Notes: generated by a model from the sequence alone, not told the origin. A stretch of 64,000 nt of DNA from Tessaracoccus sp. OS52 (GCF_020687685.1 NZ_JAJEWM010000005.1:124001-188000), one strand, 5' to 3'; counted from the first letter of the stretch, positions 53,441 to 62,934 are shown. Numbers and translations: made by a program.

Positions 53441-55953
53441 GCGAGGACCGGACGCCGGTGTTCCGGCAGGTGGACCGGCCGCTGGCCGAGCGCTCGGCGG
53501 ACCTGCTGGGCCGCCTGACGCGCGCTGAGAAGGTTGCGATGCTGCACCAGGCGGCGCCCGCGGTCGAACGCCTCGGGCTGGGGCCGTTCCACACCGGCTG
53601 CGAGGCGCTGCACGGCGTCGCCTGGCTCGGCGAGGCGACGGTGTTCCCGCAGGCCGTCGGGCTGGCGGCGACGTGGGACACCGACCTGATCGAGGCCGTC
53701 GGCGAGGTGGCCGCCGTCGAGGTCCGGGCCAAACGGGCCACGGACCCGACCGTCGGGCTGAACGTGTGGGCGCCGGTGGTCAACACGCTGCGGCACCCGG
53801 GCTGGGGCCGCAACGAGGAGGGCTACTCCGAGGACCCCCACCTGACGGCGCACTTCGGCACCGCCTACAGCCGCGGCCTGCGCGGCCACCACGAGCGGGT
53901 GTGGCGGACCGTGCCGACGCTGAAGCACTTCCTGGGCTACAACAACGAGACCGACCGCTCGGTCACAGACACCAACCTCTCCCCGCGCACCCTCCACGAG
54001 GAGGAGCTCGCGGCCTTCCGCGAGCCCATCGAGTCCGGGGCCGCCGGGGCGATCATGCTGGCCTACAACCTGGTCAACGGCGCGCCCGCGCACGTGCAGC
54101 CGGAACTGGTGGCCGAGGCCCGCTCCTGGGCCGACGAGTCGATCGCGGTGGTCTCCGACGCCGGCGCCCCCGGCTTCACCGTCAGCCTCCAGCGCGCCTA
54201 CGCGGACAAGGCGACGGCCTCGGCCGCGCTGCTGCGCGGCGGCATGGACTCCTTCACCGACGACGATGCCAACGCCGTCCCGACCATCACCGCCGTCGAG
54301 GCCGCGCTGGAGCAGGGCCTGCTCACCATGGCCGACGTGGACCGAGCCGTCACCAGGCTGCTGGAGCTGCGGATCCGCACGGGCGAGTTCGACGGCGACG
54401 CCGACCCCTACGCGGCGATCGGCCCCGACCACCTGGACCGCCCGGCCTCCCGCGAACTGGCGCGCGAGGTGGCCGGCCGAGCCGTCGTCGTCCTGGCCAA
54501 CGAGGCCGGACTGCTGCCGCTCTCGGAGCCGTCGAGCATCGCCGTGGTCGGGCCCCTGGCGGACCTGGTGCTCACCGACTGGTACTCCGGCACCCCGCCC
54601 TACGCGGTGGGGCTGGGGGCGGCCCTGGCCGAGCGCTACCCGTCGGCCGCCGTGGAGGTGGTGACCGGGGCCGACGTCGTCGCGCTCCGCTCCCTGACCA
54701 GCGGGGGTTACCTCACCTCAGACACCTCCGGGGCCCGCGTGGACGCCAACGCCGCCCGGGCCGGCGACGCCTGCGCGTTCGAGGTCACTGACTGGGGCGA
54801 CGGCGTCCTGACGCTCCGGTCACGGGCCAGCGGCGGACTGCTGACGGGCGGCCAGTGGCCCGTCAGCGCCGACGCGGGGCGCGTCGGCGGCTGGGTGGTC
54901 CAGGAGACCTTCCGGCGCCACGCCCACCCCGACGGCACCGTCTCCTTCCTGCACCTGGGGTCCGGCCGCTGGCTGCGCGTGCTGCGCGACTCCGGCGTCG
55001 TGACCGCCGACGGCGTCGAACTGGCCCAGGCCGAACGGTTCGTGGTGCGCGCCCTCACCTCAGGTCAGGCGGAAGTGGCGCGCGCCGCGGCGGCGGCCGA
55101 CGTGGTGGTGGTGGCCGTCGGCAACGACCCGCACCTGCTGGGCCGCGAGACCGAGGACCGGCCCCACCTGTTGCTGCCGGAGGCGGCCGCCGAGGTGTGG
55201 CGGACCGCTGGCGAGGCGAACCCCAAGGCTGTCCTGGCCATCATCTCCAGCTACCCCTACGTCCTGGGTCCGGGGGTGGCCGACGCCGCGACCGTACTTT
55301 GGTCCAGCCACGGCGGCCAGGAACTCGGCCACGGCCTCGTCGACGTCCTCTCGGGTGACCGCGAGCCGAGCGGACGGCTCGCGCAGTCCTGGCCCGCGCG
55401 CCCGGAGCAGGCCGGGGACCTGTTCGACTACGACACCGCCCGACAGCAGGCCACCTACCGGCACCAGAGCGAGCCGTACGCTTACGCGTTCGGCCACGGC
55501 TGCACGTACTCGAAGGTGTCCTACCTGGGCGTATCGCTGGCCGCGCCGCGGCTGGAGGCACCGGAGCCGGCGCACCGGCATCCCGCGCTGACGCCCTCCG
55601 AGGGTGACCGGGTGGCGACCGTGACCGTCCGCGTCGCCAACACCGGGGAGCGCCCCGCGGAGGAACTGGTTCAGGTCTACGCCCTGCCACCCGCCGGCCT
55701 CCCCATCCCCGGCCCTCGACGGCTGCTCGTCGCCTACCAGCGGGTCCGGCTGGCTCCCGGCGAGGAGCGCGACGTCGTGGTGGAGTTCCCGCTGGCGCGT
55801 CTGGCCGTCTGGGACGACTCGCTCCGCTTGCCGGGCGCACCCGAGGACTGGGTGCACGCCGGGGCGCTGCGGGTGCAGCCCGGCGACTACGTCGTCGCGG
55901 CCGGACCGTCGGCCGACGACCTGCCGGTCCGCGCCACGCTCAAGGTGGTCTAG
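53437..55953 (+). CDS. GH3 glycosidase with inserted beta-trefoil-like domain
   Basis: An 838-residue GH3 enzyme (beta-glucosidase or beta-xylosidase type). The N-terminal TIM-barrel has '[11 protein letters not shown]', '[20 protein letters not shown]', '[20 protein letters not shown]' and the nucleophile Asp in '[12 protein letters not shown]' (about residue 241). The C-terminal alpha/beta sandwich has '[20 protein letters not shown]' and a fibronectin-III-like tail (about 715-838). Between the two, about residues 415-535 form an insertion with repeated beta-strand patterns ([45 protein letters not shown]), like a fascin/ricin beta-trefoil. It is cytoplasmic and would finish xyloglucan-oligosaccharide breakdown after the alpha-xylosidase. 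Its stop shares CTAG with the convergent trpB stop. Confidence 0.9.
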   Translation: MSEDRTPVFRQVDRPLAERSADLLGRLTRAEKVAMLHQAAPAVERLGLGPFHTGCEALHGVAWLGEATVFPQAVGLAATWDTDLIEAVGEVAAVEVRAKRATDPTVGLNVWAPVVNTLRHPGWGRNEEGYSEDPHLTAHFGTAYSRGLRGHHERVWRTVPTLKHFLGYNNETDRSVTDTNLSPRTLHEEELAAFREPIESGAAGAIMLAYNLVNGAPAHVQPELVAEARSWADESIAVVSDAGAPGFTVSLQRAYADKATASAALLRGGMDSFTDDDANAVPTITAVEAALEQGLLTMADVDRAVTRLLELRIRTGEFDGDADPYAAIGPDHLDRPASRELAREVAGRAVVVLANEAGLLPLSEPSSIAVVGPLADLVLTDWYSGTPPYAVGLGAALAERYPSAAVEVVTGADVVALRSLTSGGYLTSDTSGARVDANAARAGDACAFEVTDWGDGVLTLRSRASGGLLTGGQWPVSADAGRVGGWVVQETFRRHAHPDGTVSFLHLGSGRWLRVLRDSGVVTADGVELAQAERFVVRALTSGQAEVARAAAAADVVVVAVGNDPHLLGRETEDRPHLLLPEAAAEVWRTAGEANPKAVLAIISSYPYVLGPGVADAATVLWSSHGGQELGHGLVDVLSGDREPSGRLAQSWPARPEQAGDLFDYDTARQQATYRHQSEPYAYAFGHGCTYSKVSYLGVSLAAPRLEAPEPAHRHPALTPSEGDRVATVTVRVANTGERPAEELVQVYALPPAGLPIPGPRRLLVAYQRVRLAPGEERDVVVEFPLARLAVWDDSLRLPGAPEDWVHAGALRVQPGDYVVAAGPSADDLPVRATLKVV

Positions 55954-57161
55954 GCCCCAGCAGGCGCCATTCCGAGGCGCTCGGCGACGAAGTCGATGTC
56001 CTTGTCGCCACGCCCGGAGAGGTTCACCACGATGATGTCGTCGGAGGCCAGCGTCGGCGCGAGCTTCATCGCGTGGGCGACGGCGTGGCAGCTCTCGATG
56101 GCGCCGATGATGCCCTCCAGGCGGCACAGCAGCTGGAACGCCTCGATCGACTCGTCGTCGGAGGCCGAGACGTAGGACACCCGGCCGAGATCCTTGAGGT
56201 GGGCGTGCTGCGGGCCGACGCCGGGGTAGTCCATGCCGGAGGCGATGGAGTGGACAGGCCAGGGCTCGCCGTCGGAGTCCTGGAGCACGATGGTCTTCAT
56301 GCCGTGCAGGACGCCGGGCGTGCCGAGGGTCATCGTGGCGGCGTGGTCGCCCGGGTTGTCCAGCCCGCGGCCGGAGGGCTCCACCCCGAAGATCTGCACC
56401 GACTCGTCCTCGAGGAACGCCTGGAACAGGCCCATGGCGTTGGAGCCGCCGCCCACGGCCGCGACCAGCGCCGTCGGGAGCCTGCCCTCCTTCTCCTGGA
56501 GCTGCCGCTTGGCCTCGCGGCCGACGATGGCCTGGAAGTCCCGCACGAGCGTCGGGAACGGGTCTGGACCCACCACAGAGCCGATGGCGAACATCGTGTC
56601 GGAGAAGTCGGAGGCCCACACCCCGAACGCGGAGTCGACGGCGTCCTTGAGGCACCGGCCGCCGCTCTCCACCGCCACGACCTTGGCCCCGAGCAGTTCC
56701 ATCCGCACGACGTTGGGGTGCTGCTTGGCGACGTCGATGGCCCCCATGTGGATCTCGCACTCGAGTCCCAGCAGGGCGGCCGCCGTCGCCAGTGCGACGC
56801 CGTGCTGCCCGGCGCCCGTCTCGGCGATCAGCTTGGTCTTGCCCATCCGCTTGGCCAACAGCGCCTCGCCCAGGGTGTGGTTGATCTTGTGGGCGCCGGT
56901 GTGGTTGAGATCCTCGCGCTTGAGGTAGATCCGCGCGCCGCCGACGTGGTCGCTGAGGCGTCGGGCCGGGAAGAGCGGGGAGGGCCGACCCACGAAATCG
57001 GCCAGCAGCGCCTCGTACTCGGCCTGGAACTCGGGGTCCTCCTTGGCCTCGGCGTAGGCGGCGGCCACCTCGGCGATGGGCGCCTCGAGGTGCGGGGGCA
57101 GGAAACGGCCGCCGTGGGCGCCGAAGAATCCGGTGGCGTCGGCATGGGTGAGCGAGGTCAT
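55950..57161 (-). CDS. trpB: Tryptophan synthase beta subunit
   Basis: A 403-residue PLP enzyme that joins indole and serine to make tryptophan. The PLP lysine is in '[20 protein letters not shown]', the phosphate loop is '[18 protein letters not shown]', and '[20 protein letters not shown]' and '[18 protein letters not shown]' are present. Compared with canonical TrpB, '[20 protein letters not shown]' departs from the usual SGSRTLKDA segment. No trpA or other trp gene is adjacent, so it is an orphan copy. It is probably leaderless: TAGCAT lies 6 bases before the ATG. Confidence 0.94.
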   Translation of the reverse strand: MTSLTHADATGFFGAHGGRFLPPHLEAPIAEVAAAYAEAKEDPEFQAEYEALLADFVGRPSPLFPARRLSDHVGGARIYLKREDLNHTGAHKINHTLGEALLAKRMGKTKLIAETGAGQHGVALATAAALLGLECEIHMGAIDVAKQHPNVVRMELLGAKVVAVESGGRCLKDAVDSAFGVWASDFSDTMFAIGSVVGPDPFPTLVRDFQAIVGREAKRQLQEKEGRLPTALVAAVGGGSNAMGLFQAFLEDESVQIFGVEPSGRGLDNPGDHAATMTLGTPGVLHGMKTIVLQDSDGEPWPVHSIASGMDYPGVGPQHAHLKDLGRVSYVSASDDESIEAFQLLCRLEGIIGAIESCHAVAHAMKLAPTLASDDIIVVNLSGRGDKDIDFVAERLGMAPAGA

Positions 57162-57167
57162 GGGCGG

Positions 57168-57173
57168 ATGCTA
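57168..57173 (-). promoter_or_regulatory. -10 element of a leaderless trpB promoter
   Basis: On the minus strand TAGCAT lies 6 bases before the trpB ATG, with no ribosome binding site. The remaining divergent gap to 57343 holds the iron box at 57285-57303. Confidence 0.5.
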
Positions 57174-57284
57174 CTGCCCCCGGGGCCCGAGCCGGCAGAG
57201 GGGCCGCGAAACGTCGATCCGTCTCGGAAGCTGGATTAGGTCACGCCCGCCTTGCGTTTTGTCTGGGCCGTCCCCTAGCCTCAG

Positions 57285-57303
57285 TTAAGTAAGGCTTACC
57301 TAA
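57285..57303. promoter_or_regulatory. DtxR/IdeR iron box
   Basis: TTAAGTAAGGCTTACCTAA matches the DtxR/IdeR consensus (TWAGGTWAGSCTWACCTWA) at 18 of 19 positions. It lies 41 bases before the siderophore-binding protein start, where Fe2+-loaded repressor would block transcription. Confidence 0.9.
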
Positions 57304-57343
57304 CCCGATACGACCCGACTGGGTCGCCTATCCGAAGGACAAG

Positions 57344-58333
57344 ATGGCAAACACCCGCACCGGCATCGCCGCCCTGGCCGCCGTCGCCGCCCTGGCCCTG
57401 GGCGCCTGCAGTGCCCCCGCCGAGGCCGACCCCGCAGACGCTGGCACCTCCGACCAGCCGGCCGCCACTGTCGAGGTCGAGGACAACTCCGGCACCCAGA
57501 CCGTCACCGTGCCCCCGGCCTCCGTCGTCGCGCTGGACAACCGCACGTTCGAGACGCTGGACGCCTGGGGCGTCGAACTCTCCGCCGCGGCTCGCTCCCT
57601 CATGCCCCCCACCATCGGTTACAAGACCGACGAGTCCATCCCCGACGTCGGCAACCACCGCGAGCCCGACCTCGAGGTCATCGTCGCCGCTGAACCCGAC
57701 CTGATCATCAACGGCCAGCGCTTCACGGGGTTCGCCGAGGACATCGCAAAGCTCGCACCCGACGCCGTCCAGCTCAACCTCGACCCGCGCGAGGGAGAGC
57801 CCCTAGACGCCGAGCTCCGGCGCCAGATCACGACGCTGGGGCAGGTCTTCGGCAAGGAGTCCGAGGCAGAAGCCGTCGTGGCGGACTTCGACGCTTCCAT
57901 CCAGGCCGTGAAGGACGCCTACACCGAGGGCGAGACCGTGATGGCCGTGAACGTCTCCGGGGGCAGCATCGGCTACATCGCCCCCGGCGTCGGCCGCACG
58001 CTCGGGCCGGTCTTCGACTTGTTCTCCCTCACGCCGGCACTTGAGATCGACGACGCCAGCGACGACCACCAGGGCGACGACATCTCCGTCGAGGCGATCG
58101 CCGAGTCCAACCCCGACTGGATCCTGGTCATGGACCGCGACGCGGCAGTCTCGGCCGACGACCCCGCCTACGTCCCCGCGAACGAGGTGCTGGAGAACTC
58201 CGCCGCCCTGCAGAGGGTGACCGCCGTGGTGGAGGGCAACATCGTCTACCTGCCCGCCGACGCCTACACCAACGAGGGCATCCAGACCTACACGGAGTTC
58301 TTCAACTCGCTGGCCGAGGCCTTCTCCGAGTAG
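57344..58333 (+). CDS. Iron-siderophore ABC transporter substrate-binding lipoprotein
   Basis: A 329-residue lipoprotein of the FatB/CeuE type. The signal ends in lipobox 'ALALGACSAP' with Cys near residue 22. The mature domain has 'VVALDNRTFETLDAWGVELS', 'YKTDESIPDVGNHREPDLEV' and 'IVAAEPDLIINGQRFTGFAE', typical of cluster A-II siderophore receptors with two lobes joined by one helix. It would capture a ferric siderophore outside the membrane. Regulated by iron through the box upstream. A hairpin lies between this gene and the permeases. A longer class of ligands (catecholates) is usual for this subgroup; the exact one is unknown. Confidence 0.93.
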   Translation: MANTRTGIAALAAVAALALGACSAPAEADPADAGTSDQPAATVEVEDNSGTQTVTVPPASVVALDNRTFETLDAWGVELSAAARSLMPPTIGYKTDESIPDVGNHREPDLEVIVAAEPDLIINGQRFTGFAEDIAKLAPDAVQLNLDPREGEPLDAELRRQITTLGQVFGKESEAEAVVADFDASIQAVKDAYTEGETVMAVNVSGGSIGYIAPGVGRTLGPVFDLFSLTPALEIDDASDDHQGDDISVEAIAESNPDWILVMDRDAAVSADDPAYVPANEVLENSAALQRVTAVVEGNIVYLPADAYTNEGIQTYTEFFNSLAEAFSE

Positions 58334-58362
58334 GAACCAGGATCTCCACCTTGACAGCAGCT

Positions 58363-58403
58363 GACCGGACCGGGACGGGGCGGTGTCCCCGTCCCGGCCG
58401 GTC
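58363..58403 (+). terminator. Strong hairpin between binding protein and permease genes
   Basis: GACCGG-A-CCGGGACGGGG and CCCCGTCCCGG-CCGGTC form a 17-base stem with one bulged A and loop CGGTGT. There is no T-run. Within an operon such a stem usually protects or partially terminates the upstream message so more binding protein than permease is made. Confidence 0.7.
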
Positions 58404-58430
58404 ACGCCCTTTCCGCGAGCAGGAGCCGGC

Positions 58431-59441
58431 ATGACCTCCGCGACGACCACCGCCCCCGTCACGCGGGGCAGCAGCACGCGCACCAGGGGCCGGCTGCTGG
58501 ACTGGAAGCTGCTCGTCGGCCTCGTCGTGGTGGCGGTGCTGCTGGTGGTCTCCCTGTTCACCGGCGTCTACGACGTCCTCGGAGCCGACGACGGCCGCCA
58601 GATGTTCGCCCTCACCCGCATTCCGCGCACCGTCGCACTTGTGCTCGCGGGGGCCGCGATGGCGATGTCGGGACTGGTCATGCAACTGCTCACCCAGAAC
58701 CGCTTCGTGGAACCCACCACCACCGGGACGACGGAGTGGGCCGGCCTCGGTCTCCTGGCCACCATGATCGTGTGGCCCAACTCCCCCATGCTGGTGCGGA
58801 TGGGCGTGGCAATCGCGTTCGCGTTCGTCGGCACCATGGTGTTCTTCGGGTTCCTGCGACGTGTGACGCTGCGCTCCTCACTGATCGTGCCCATCGTCGG
58901 CATCATGCTGGGCGCGGTCGTGGGCTCCGTCTCCACCTACATCGCCCTGGCCACCGACACGCTCCAGAACCTGGGGGTCTGGTTCGCCGGCAGTTTCATC
59001 GCGGTTGTCCAAGGCCAGTACGAGGTGCTGTGGATCGTGGCCTTCGTCGTCGCCGCTGTCTTCGTGGTGGCCGACCGCCTCACCGTCGCCGGCCTGGGCG
59101 AGGACATCGCCACCAACGTCGGGCTCGACTACAACCGCATCGTGCTGCTGGGGACCGGCTTGATCGCCATCTCCACCGGCGTGGTGACCGTCGTCGTCGG
59201 CAACCTGCCGTTCCTGGGGCTGATCGTGCCCAACATCGTCTCGATGTTTCGCGGCGACGACCTGCGCAGCAACCTGCCCTGGGTGGCCCTGCTGGGCATC
59301 GCGGTGGTGACGGTCTGCGACATCATCAGCCGCACCATCATCATGCCCTTCGAGGTGCCCGTTTCCCTGATCCTCGGCATCGTCGGTGCCGCCGTGTTCA
59401 TCATGCTGCTGCTGCGGCAGCGGCGACGCGGAGCCAAGTGA
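58431..59441 (+). CDS. Iron-siderophore ABC transporter permease (FecCD family), first subunit
   Basis: A 336-residue FecCD-type permease with about nine to ten helices. Landmarks: 'LTRIPRTVALVLAGAAMAMS', 'GLVMQLLTQNRFVEPTTTGT', 'GNLPFLGLIVPNIVSMFRGD' and 'FEVPVSLILGIVGAAVFIML'. The last half has the usual substrate-channel glycine pattern. AGGAG lies 5 bases before the ATG. Its partner follows 13 bases after the stop. Works in the cytoplasmic membrane with the second permease and ATPase. Confidence 0.93.
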   Translation: MTSATTTAPVTRGSSTRTRGRLLDWKLLVGLVVVAVLLVVSLFTGVYDVLGADDGRQMFALTRIPRTVALVLAGAAMAMSGLVMQLLTQNRFVEPTTTGTTEWAGLGLLATMIVWPNSPMLVRMGVAIAFAFVGTMVFFGFLRRVTLRSSLIVPIVGIMLGAVVGSVSTYIALATDTLQNLGVWFAGSFIAVVQGQYEVLWIVAFVVAAVFVVADRLTVAGLGEDIATNVGLDYNRIVLLGTGLIAISTGVVTVVVGNLPFLGLIVPNIVSMFRGDDLRSNLPWVALLGIAVVTVCDIISRTIIMPFEVPVSLILGIVGAAVFIMLLLRQRRRGAK

Positions 59442-59454
59442 GAGCGACCTGACG

Positions 59455-60582
59455 ATGACCACCACCTCAGACCGGCCAGCCACCGTGAAGCTCACCATCG
59501 ACGCGGCCACCTACGCCGAGCACTCCGGCCCCGGGCGCGACGCGAGCGGCCCTTCCCGCGCCGTCGAGGCCTCCCCCGGGGAACGCCGCTCCGGCGCGTT
59601 CCACACCGCCCGGGCCCGCCGTCGGTACTGGGTCATCCTGGCCGTGCTCGCGACGCTAGCCCTGCTGTTCACCGCGGGGCTGATCGCCTACGACAACCCC
59701 ATGGACTTCGGCACCGAGGGCTTCTGGCTGATCGCGGAGCGCCGCTCCACCAGCGTCTTCGTCATGCTGATCGTTGCCGTCTGCCAGGCGATGGCCACCG
59801 TCGCCTTCCAGACCGTGACGCACAACCGCATCGTGACGCCGTCGATCATGGGCTTCGAGTCCCTCTACCGCGCCATCCAGACCACGACGGTCTACCTGTT
59901 CGGGCTTGGCGGGCTGATCGCGTTCACGGGAGTCGGGGCCTTCGTCGTCCAGACCGCCCTGATGGTCGCGCTGGCCCTGGCGCTCTACGGGTGGCTGCTG
60001 TCGGGCAAGTACGCCAACCTCCAGGTGATGCTGCTGGTGGGCATCATCATCGGCGGCGGCCTGGCGTCGGTCTCGTCGTTCATGCAGCGGCTGCTGACGC
60101 CGAGTGAGTTCGACGTGCTGGCCGCCCGCACCTTCGGTTCGGTGAACAACGCCGACCCCAGCTACTTCCCCGTCGCGGTGCCGATCGTGCTGGTGGCCGG
60201 CGGGTTGCTGTACCTGCGTTCCCGCCAGCTCAACACCATCGCGCTCGGCCGCGACGCCGCGACCAACCTGGGTGTCAACCATCGCCGCGGCGTGATCGTC
60301 GTGCTGATCCTGTGCTCCGCGCTCGTGGCGGTCTCGACGGCGCTGGTCGGGCCCATGACGTTCCTCGGGTTCCTGGTGGCCACGCTGGCCTACCAACTGG
60401 CCGACACCCACGACCACCGCTACGTGTTCGGCATGGCCGTGCTCACCGGCTTCGTGGTGCTGGCCGGCGCCTACTTCGTCATGAATCACGTCTTCTACGC
60501 CCAGGGCGTGGTCTCCATAGTCATCGAGCTGGTGGGCGGCAGCCTGTTCCTGTTCGTCATCATGAGAAAGGGTCGCCTGTGA
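59455..60582 (+). CDS. Iron-siderophore ABC transporter permease (FecCD family), second subunit
   Basis: A 375-residue partner permease. Its first 60 residues are a hydrophilic, Ser/Arg-rich extension not usual in the family. The membrane part has 'LIVAVCQAMATVAFQTVTHN', 'RIVTPSIMGFESLYRAIQTT' and 'ALVGPMTFLGFLVATLAYQL', with the C-terminal 'VIELVGGSLFLFVIMRKGRL'. The next gene's GTG overlaps the stop (GTGA), coupling the ATPase to it. Confidence 0.92.
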   Translation: MTTTSDRPATVKLTIDAATYAEHSGPGRDASGPSRAVEASPGERRSGAFHTARARRRYWVILAVLATLALLFTAGLIAYDNPMDFGTEGFWLIAERRSTSVFVMLIVAVCQAMATVAFQTVTHNRIVTPSIMGFESLYRAIQTTTVYLFGLGGLIAFTGVGAFVVQTALMVALALALYGWLLSGKYANLQVMLLVGIIIGGGLASVSSFMQRLLTPSEFDVLAARTFGSVNNADPSYFPVAVPIVLVAGGLLYLRSRQLNTIALGRDAATNLGVNHRRGVIVVLILCSALVAVSTALVGPMTFLGFLVATLAYQLADTHDHRYVFGMAVLTGFVVLAGAYFVMNHVFYAQGVVSIVIELVGGSLFLFVIMRKGRL

Positions 60583-61337
60583 TCACGCTCACCGATGTCC
60601 GGAAGTCCTACAGCGAAGACGTCGCGATCGGCCCCATCGACCTCGAGATCCCCACCGGCGGCATCACCGCGCTCGTCGGGCCCAACGGAGCGGGCAAGTC
60701 CACCATGCTCACGATGATCGGGCGCCTGCTCGGCATGGACCAGGGCGCCATCGAGGTGGCCGGGCTGGACGTGGCCGCCACCAAGTCCCGCGACCTCGCG
60801 AAGGTCCTTTCGATCCTCCGGCAGGAGAACCACTTCATCACCCGCCTGACCGTGCGCCAGCTCGTCGGATTCGGCCGGTTCCCGTACTGCGGGGGTCGCC
60901 TCACCGTCGCCGATGAGGCCATCATCAGCCGCTACATCGACTTCCTGGACCTCGGCGACCTCGAGGACCGCTACCTGGACCAGCTCTCCGGCGGCCAGCG
61001 GCAACGGGCCTACGTCGCGATGGTGCTGTGCCAGGACACCGACTACGTGCTCCTCGACGAGCCCCTCAACAACCTGGACATCGCCCACTCGGTGCGGATG
61101 ATGCGCCATCTCAAGCGCGCCGCCGACGAACTGGGCCGCACGATCATCATCGTGCTGCACGACATCAACTTCGCGGCCGCCTACTCCGACCACATCTGCG
61201 CCGTCAAGGACGGGCGGATCGCGCGCTTCGGGAGCCCTGAGGAGATCATGCGCGACGAGGTGCTGACCGACATCTTCAACACCGAGGTCTCCGTCGTACG
61301 GACCCCAGGGCGGCCGCCCGTGGCCGTGTACTTCTAG
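60579..61337 (+). CDS. Iron-siderophore ABC transporter ATP-binding protein
   Basis: A 252-residue ATPase with Walker A 'LVGPNGAGKSTML' (about residue 35-47), Q-loop 'SILRQENHF', signature 'QLSGGQRQRAYVAM', Walker B 'DYVLLDEPLNNLDIAHS' and H-loop 'IIVLHDINFAAAYSD'. The FepC-like LDEP.NNLDI and HDINFAA patterns identify it as an iron-siderophore importer ATPase. The GTG at 60579 overlaps the permease stop. Last gene of the four-gene iron operon. Confidence 0.95.
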   Translation: MITLTDVRKSYSEDVAIGPIDLEIPTGGITALVGPNGAGKSTMLTMIGRLLGMDQGAIEVAGLDVAATKSRDLAKVLSILRQENHFITRLTVRQLVGFGRFPYCGGRLTVADEAIISRYIDFLDLGDLEDRYLDQLSGGQRQRAYVAMVLCQDTDYVLLDEPLNNLDIAHSVRMMRHLKRAADELGRTIIIVLHDINFAAAYSDHICAVKDGRIARFGSPEEIMRDEVLTDIFNTEVSVVRTPGRPPVAVYF

Positions 61338-61340
61338 GCG

Positions 61341-61419
61341 TGGGATTCCAGAACGCGAACTCGGCGTGTCGTGGACGGGGAACTGCCACGACACGCCGAG
61401 TTCGCGTTCCACAATCCCA
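61341..61419. repeat. 79-base near-perfect inverted repeat
   Basis: Two 34-base arms (61341-61374 and 61386-61419) match at 31 of 34 positions around an 11-base loop. The arms begin TGGGATT and contain GAACGCGAACTCGGCGTGTC. It starts 3 bases after the siderophore ATPase stop. It could be a terminator, a REP-like element or a remnant of a small mobile element; no T-run follows. Confidence 0.85.
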
Positions 61420-61424
61420 GCCCG

Positions 61425-61445
61425 CTCCTGAGCCTGTCGAAGGGC
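61425..61445. repeat. Dispersed CCTGAGCCTGTCGAAGGGC repeat
   Basis: CTCCTGAGCCTGTCGAAGGG is the fuller form of the element seen at 28591-28613. It follows the long inverted repeat and precedes eccD by about 80 bases. Confidence 0.6.
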
Positions 61446-61514
61446 TGCTGCCCTGACCCGGTCGAATGGCACCCTCGCCCGCCCGCCCAGTGGCCCCGTG
61501 ACCGCTTCCCGCAC

Positions 61515-61520
61515 TACCGT
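61515..61520 (+). promoter_or_regulatory. -10 element of a leaderless eccD promoter
   Basis: TACCGT lies 7 bases before the GTG at 61528 and there is no ribosome binding site. The spacing matches the other leaderless genes and supports this start over GTG 61498. Confidence 0.4.
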
Positions 61521-61527
61521 AGGGGCC

Positions 61528-62934
61528 GTGAGCAGCACCGCCGAGGAAGACCTGTCCCGGGTCACGATCATCTCGCAGTCCCGACGGGTGGACCTCGCGC
61601 TCCCCGGCTCCGTCACCCTCAGTGAACTGCTGCCCAGCATCCTGCGCTTCTCGGGGCTGGAGCCCAACACGCCCACCGACGCCGTCCACGCGTGGGTGCT
61701 GCAACGCTTCGGCGCCGACCCGTTCGACCTCTACACCCCGGTCGGCAAGCTCAACATCCGCGACGGCGAGACCCTCCACCTGCGCCAGCGTGAGAACGCC
61801 ATCCCGGACGCCGCCTTCGACGACGTCGTCGACGCCGTGGCCGGGGCCACCAACTCCCGGCCCTCGTGGGCGGCGCGCCACAGCCGGACCATGGGCCTGG
61901 TCCTGATGATGGTGCTGCTGATCGGGGCCTCGCTGCTGAGTGTGAACGGCGCCATGGCGGTGCAGGGTCTGGCCCTGCTGCTCGCCGTCGCGCTCACCGG
62001 TTTCCTCGGCTTCGCCACGTTCATCGCCGCCGTGGCCCTCGCGCGTGCCGCCGGGGAACGGCCGACGGCGACCTGTCTGGCGTGGACGAGCGTCGCACTG
62101 GCCGGGATCACCGGCTGGTTCCTGCCCAACCTGATCGCAGTCGAACCCATCCCCATCGCCATCCGCATCCTGATGGCCGGGGCCCTCGTCCTGGTGGCGG
62201 CCTCGGCGTCGGCCCTCGCTGCCCGGGTGCACGCGATGCCGCTGTTCGCCGTCGCCCTCACTGCGGGCTTCATGCTCATCAGCGCCAGCGCTATGGCCCT
62301 CAACTACGGCCACGACGCTGAGGTCGCGGCCATCACGCTGGGTGTGATGGCGGTCCTGACCGGCTTCCTGCCCGCGTTCAGCTACCGGCTCGCGGGCATC
62401 GCCATGCCCAACCTGACCGTGAACACCGAGGCGATGCTGGCCGACCAGACGCCGGTCCAGCACGACATCGTCGAGCGCGCCCTGCTGGCGGACCGGATCC
62501 TCGCCGCCGTCCTGGCTGCAACCAGCGCGACGGCGGTGTTGTCGGCGCTGCTCGTCCTCCAGCAGGGCAGCCTTTGGGCACTGGCGCTGTGCCTGTGCAC
62601 CGGTCTGGCATTCCTGCTGCGGGCTCGAGCCTTCGTCGGTCTGGCGCAGCGCATGGCGCTCCTGCTCGGCGGCACACTCGTCACGGCCCTGGCCATGTTC
62701 GCGCTGGCCGCGCCCGCAACCAGGTCGACCACCGGGGTGCTGATCCTGTTCGCAGGGGTGCTGGTGCTGGGCTACGTGCTGGCGCACTACTCCGCCTCCA
62801 CCTACGCCCGGATCATCTCGCCCTCCTGGGGGCGCTGGGGCGACATCTTCGAGTGGCTGGCCATCATGGGAATCGTGCCGGCCCTGCTGGGAGTCCTGGA
62901 CCTGTACACCTACTTCCGCTCGCTGTTCGGCTGA
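61528..62934 (+). CDS. eccD: Type VII secretion integral membrane protein EccD
   Basis: A 468-residue protein. The N-terminal 90 residues are the ubiquitin-like YukD-type domain ('LSRVTIISQSRRVDLALPGS', 'TLSELLPSILRFSGL', 'KLNIRDGETLHLRQRENAIP'). From about residue 125 on there are about eleven hydrophobic helices (for example TMGLVLMMVLLIGASLLSVN and TGVLILFAGVLVLGYVLAHY), the EccD membrane layout that lines the type VII secretion pore. This is the third type VII component in the window after mycP and eccC, but it is 16.5 kb from eccC. EccB and EccE are not in the window. GTG 61528 is chosen for its -10 element. Confidence 0.9.
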   Translation: MSSTAEEDLSRVTIISQSRRVDLALPGSVTLSELLPSILRFSGLEPNTPTDAVHAWVLQRFGADPFDLYTPVGKLNIRDGETLHLRQRENAIPDAAFDDVVDAVAGATNSRPSWAARHSRTMGLVLMMVLLIGASLLSVNGAMAVQGLALLLAVALTGFLGFATFIAAVALARAAGERPTATCLAWTSVALAGITGWFLPNLIAVEPIPIAIRILMAGALVLVAASASALAARVHAMPLFAVALTAGFMLISASAMALNYGHDAEVAAITLGVMAVLTGFLPAFSYRLAGIAMPNLTVNTEAMLADQTPVQHDIVERALLADRILAAVLAATSATAVLSALLVLQQGSLWALALCLCTGLAFLLRARAFVGLAQRMALLLGGTLVTALAMFALAAPATRSTTGVLILFAGVLVLGYVLAHYSASTYARIISPSWGRWGDIFEWLAIMGIVPALLGVLDLYTYFRSLFG

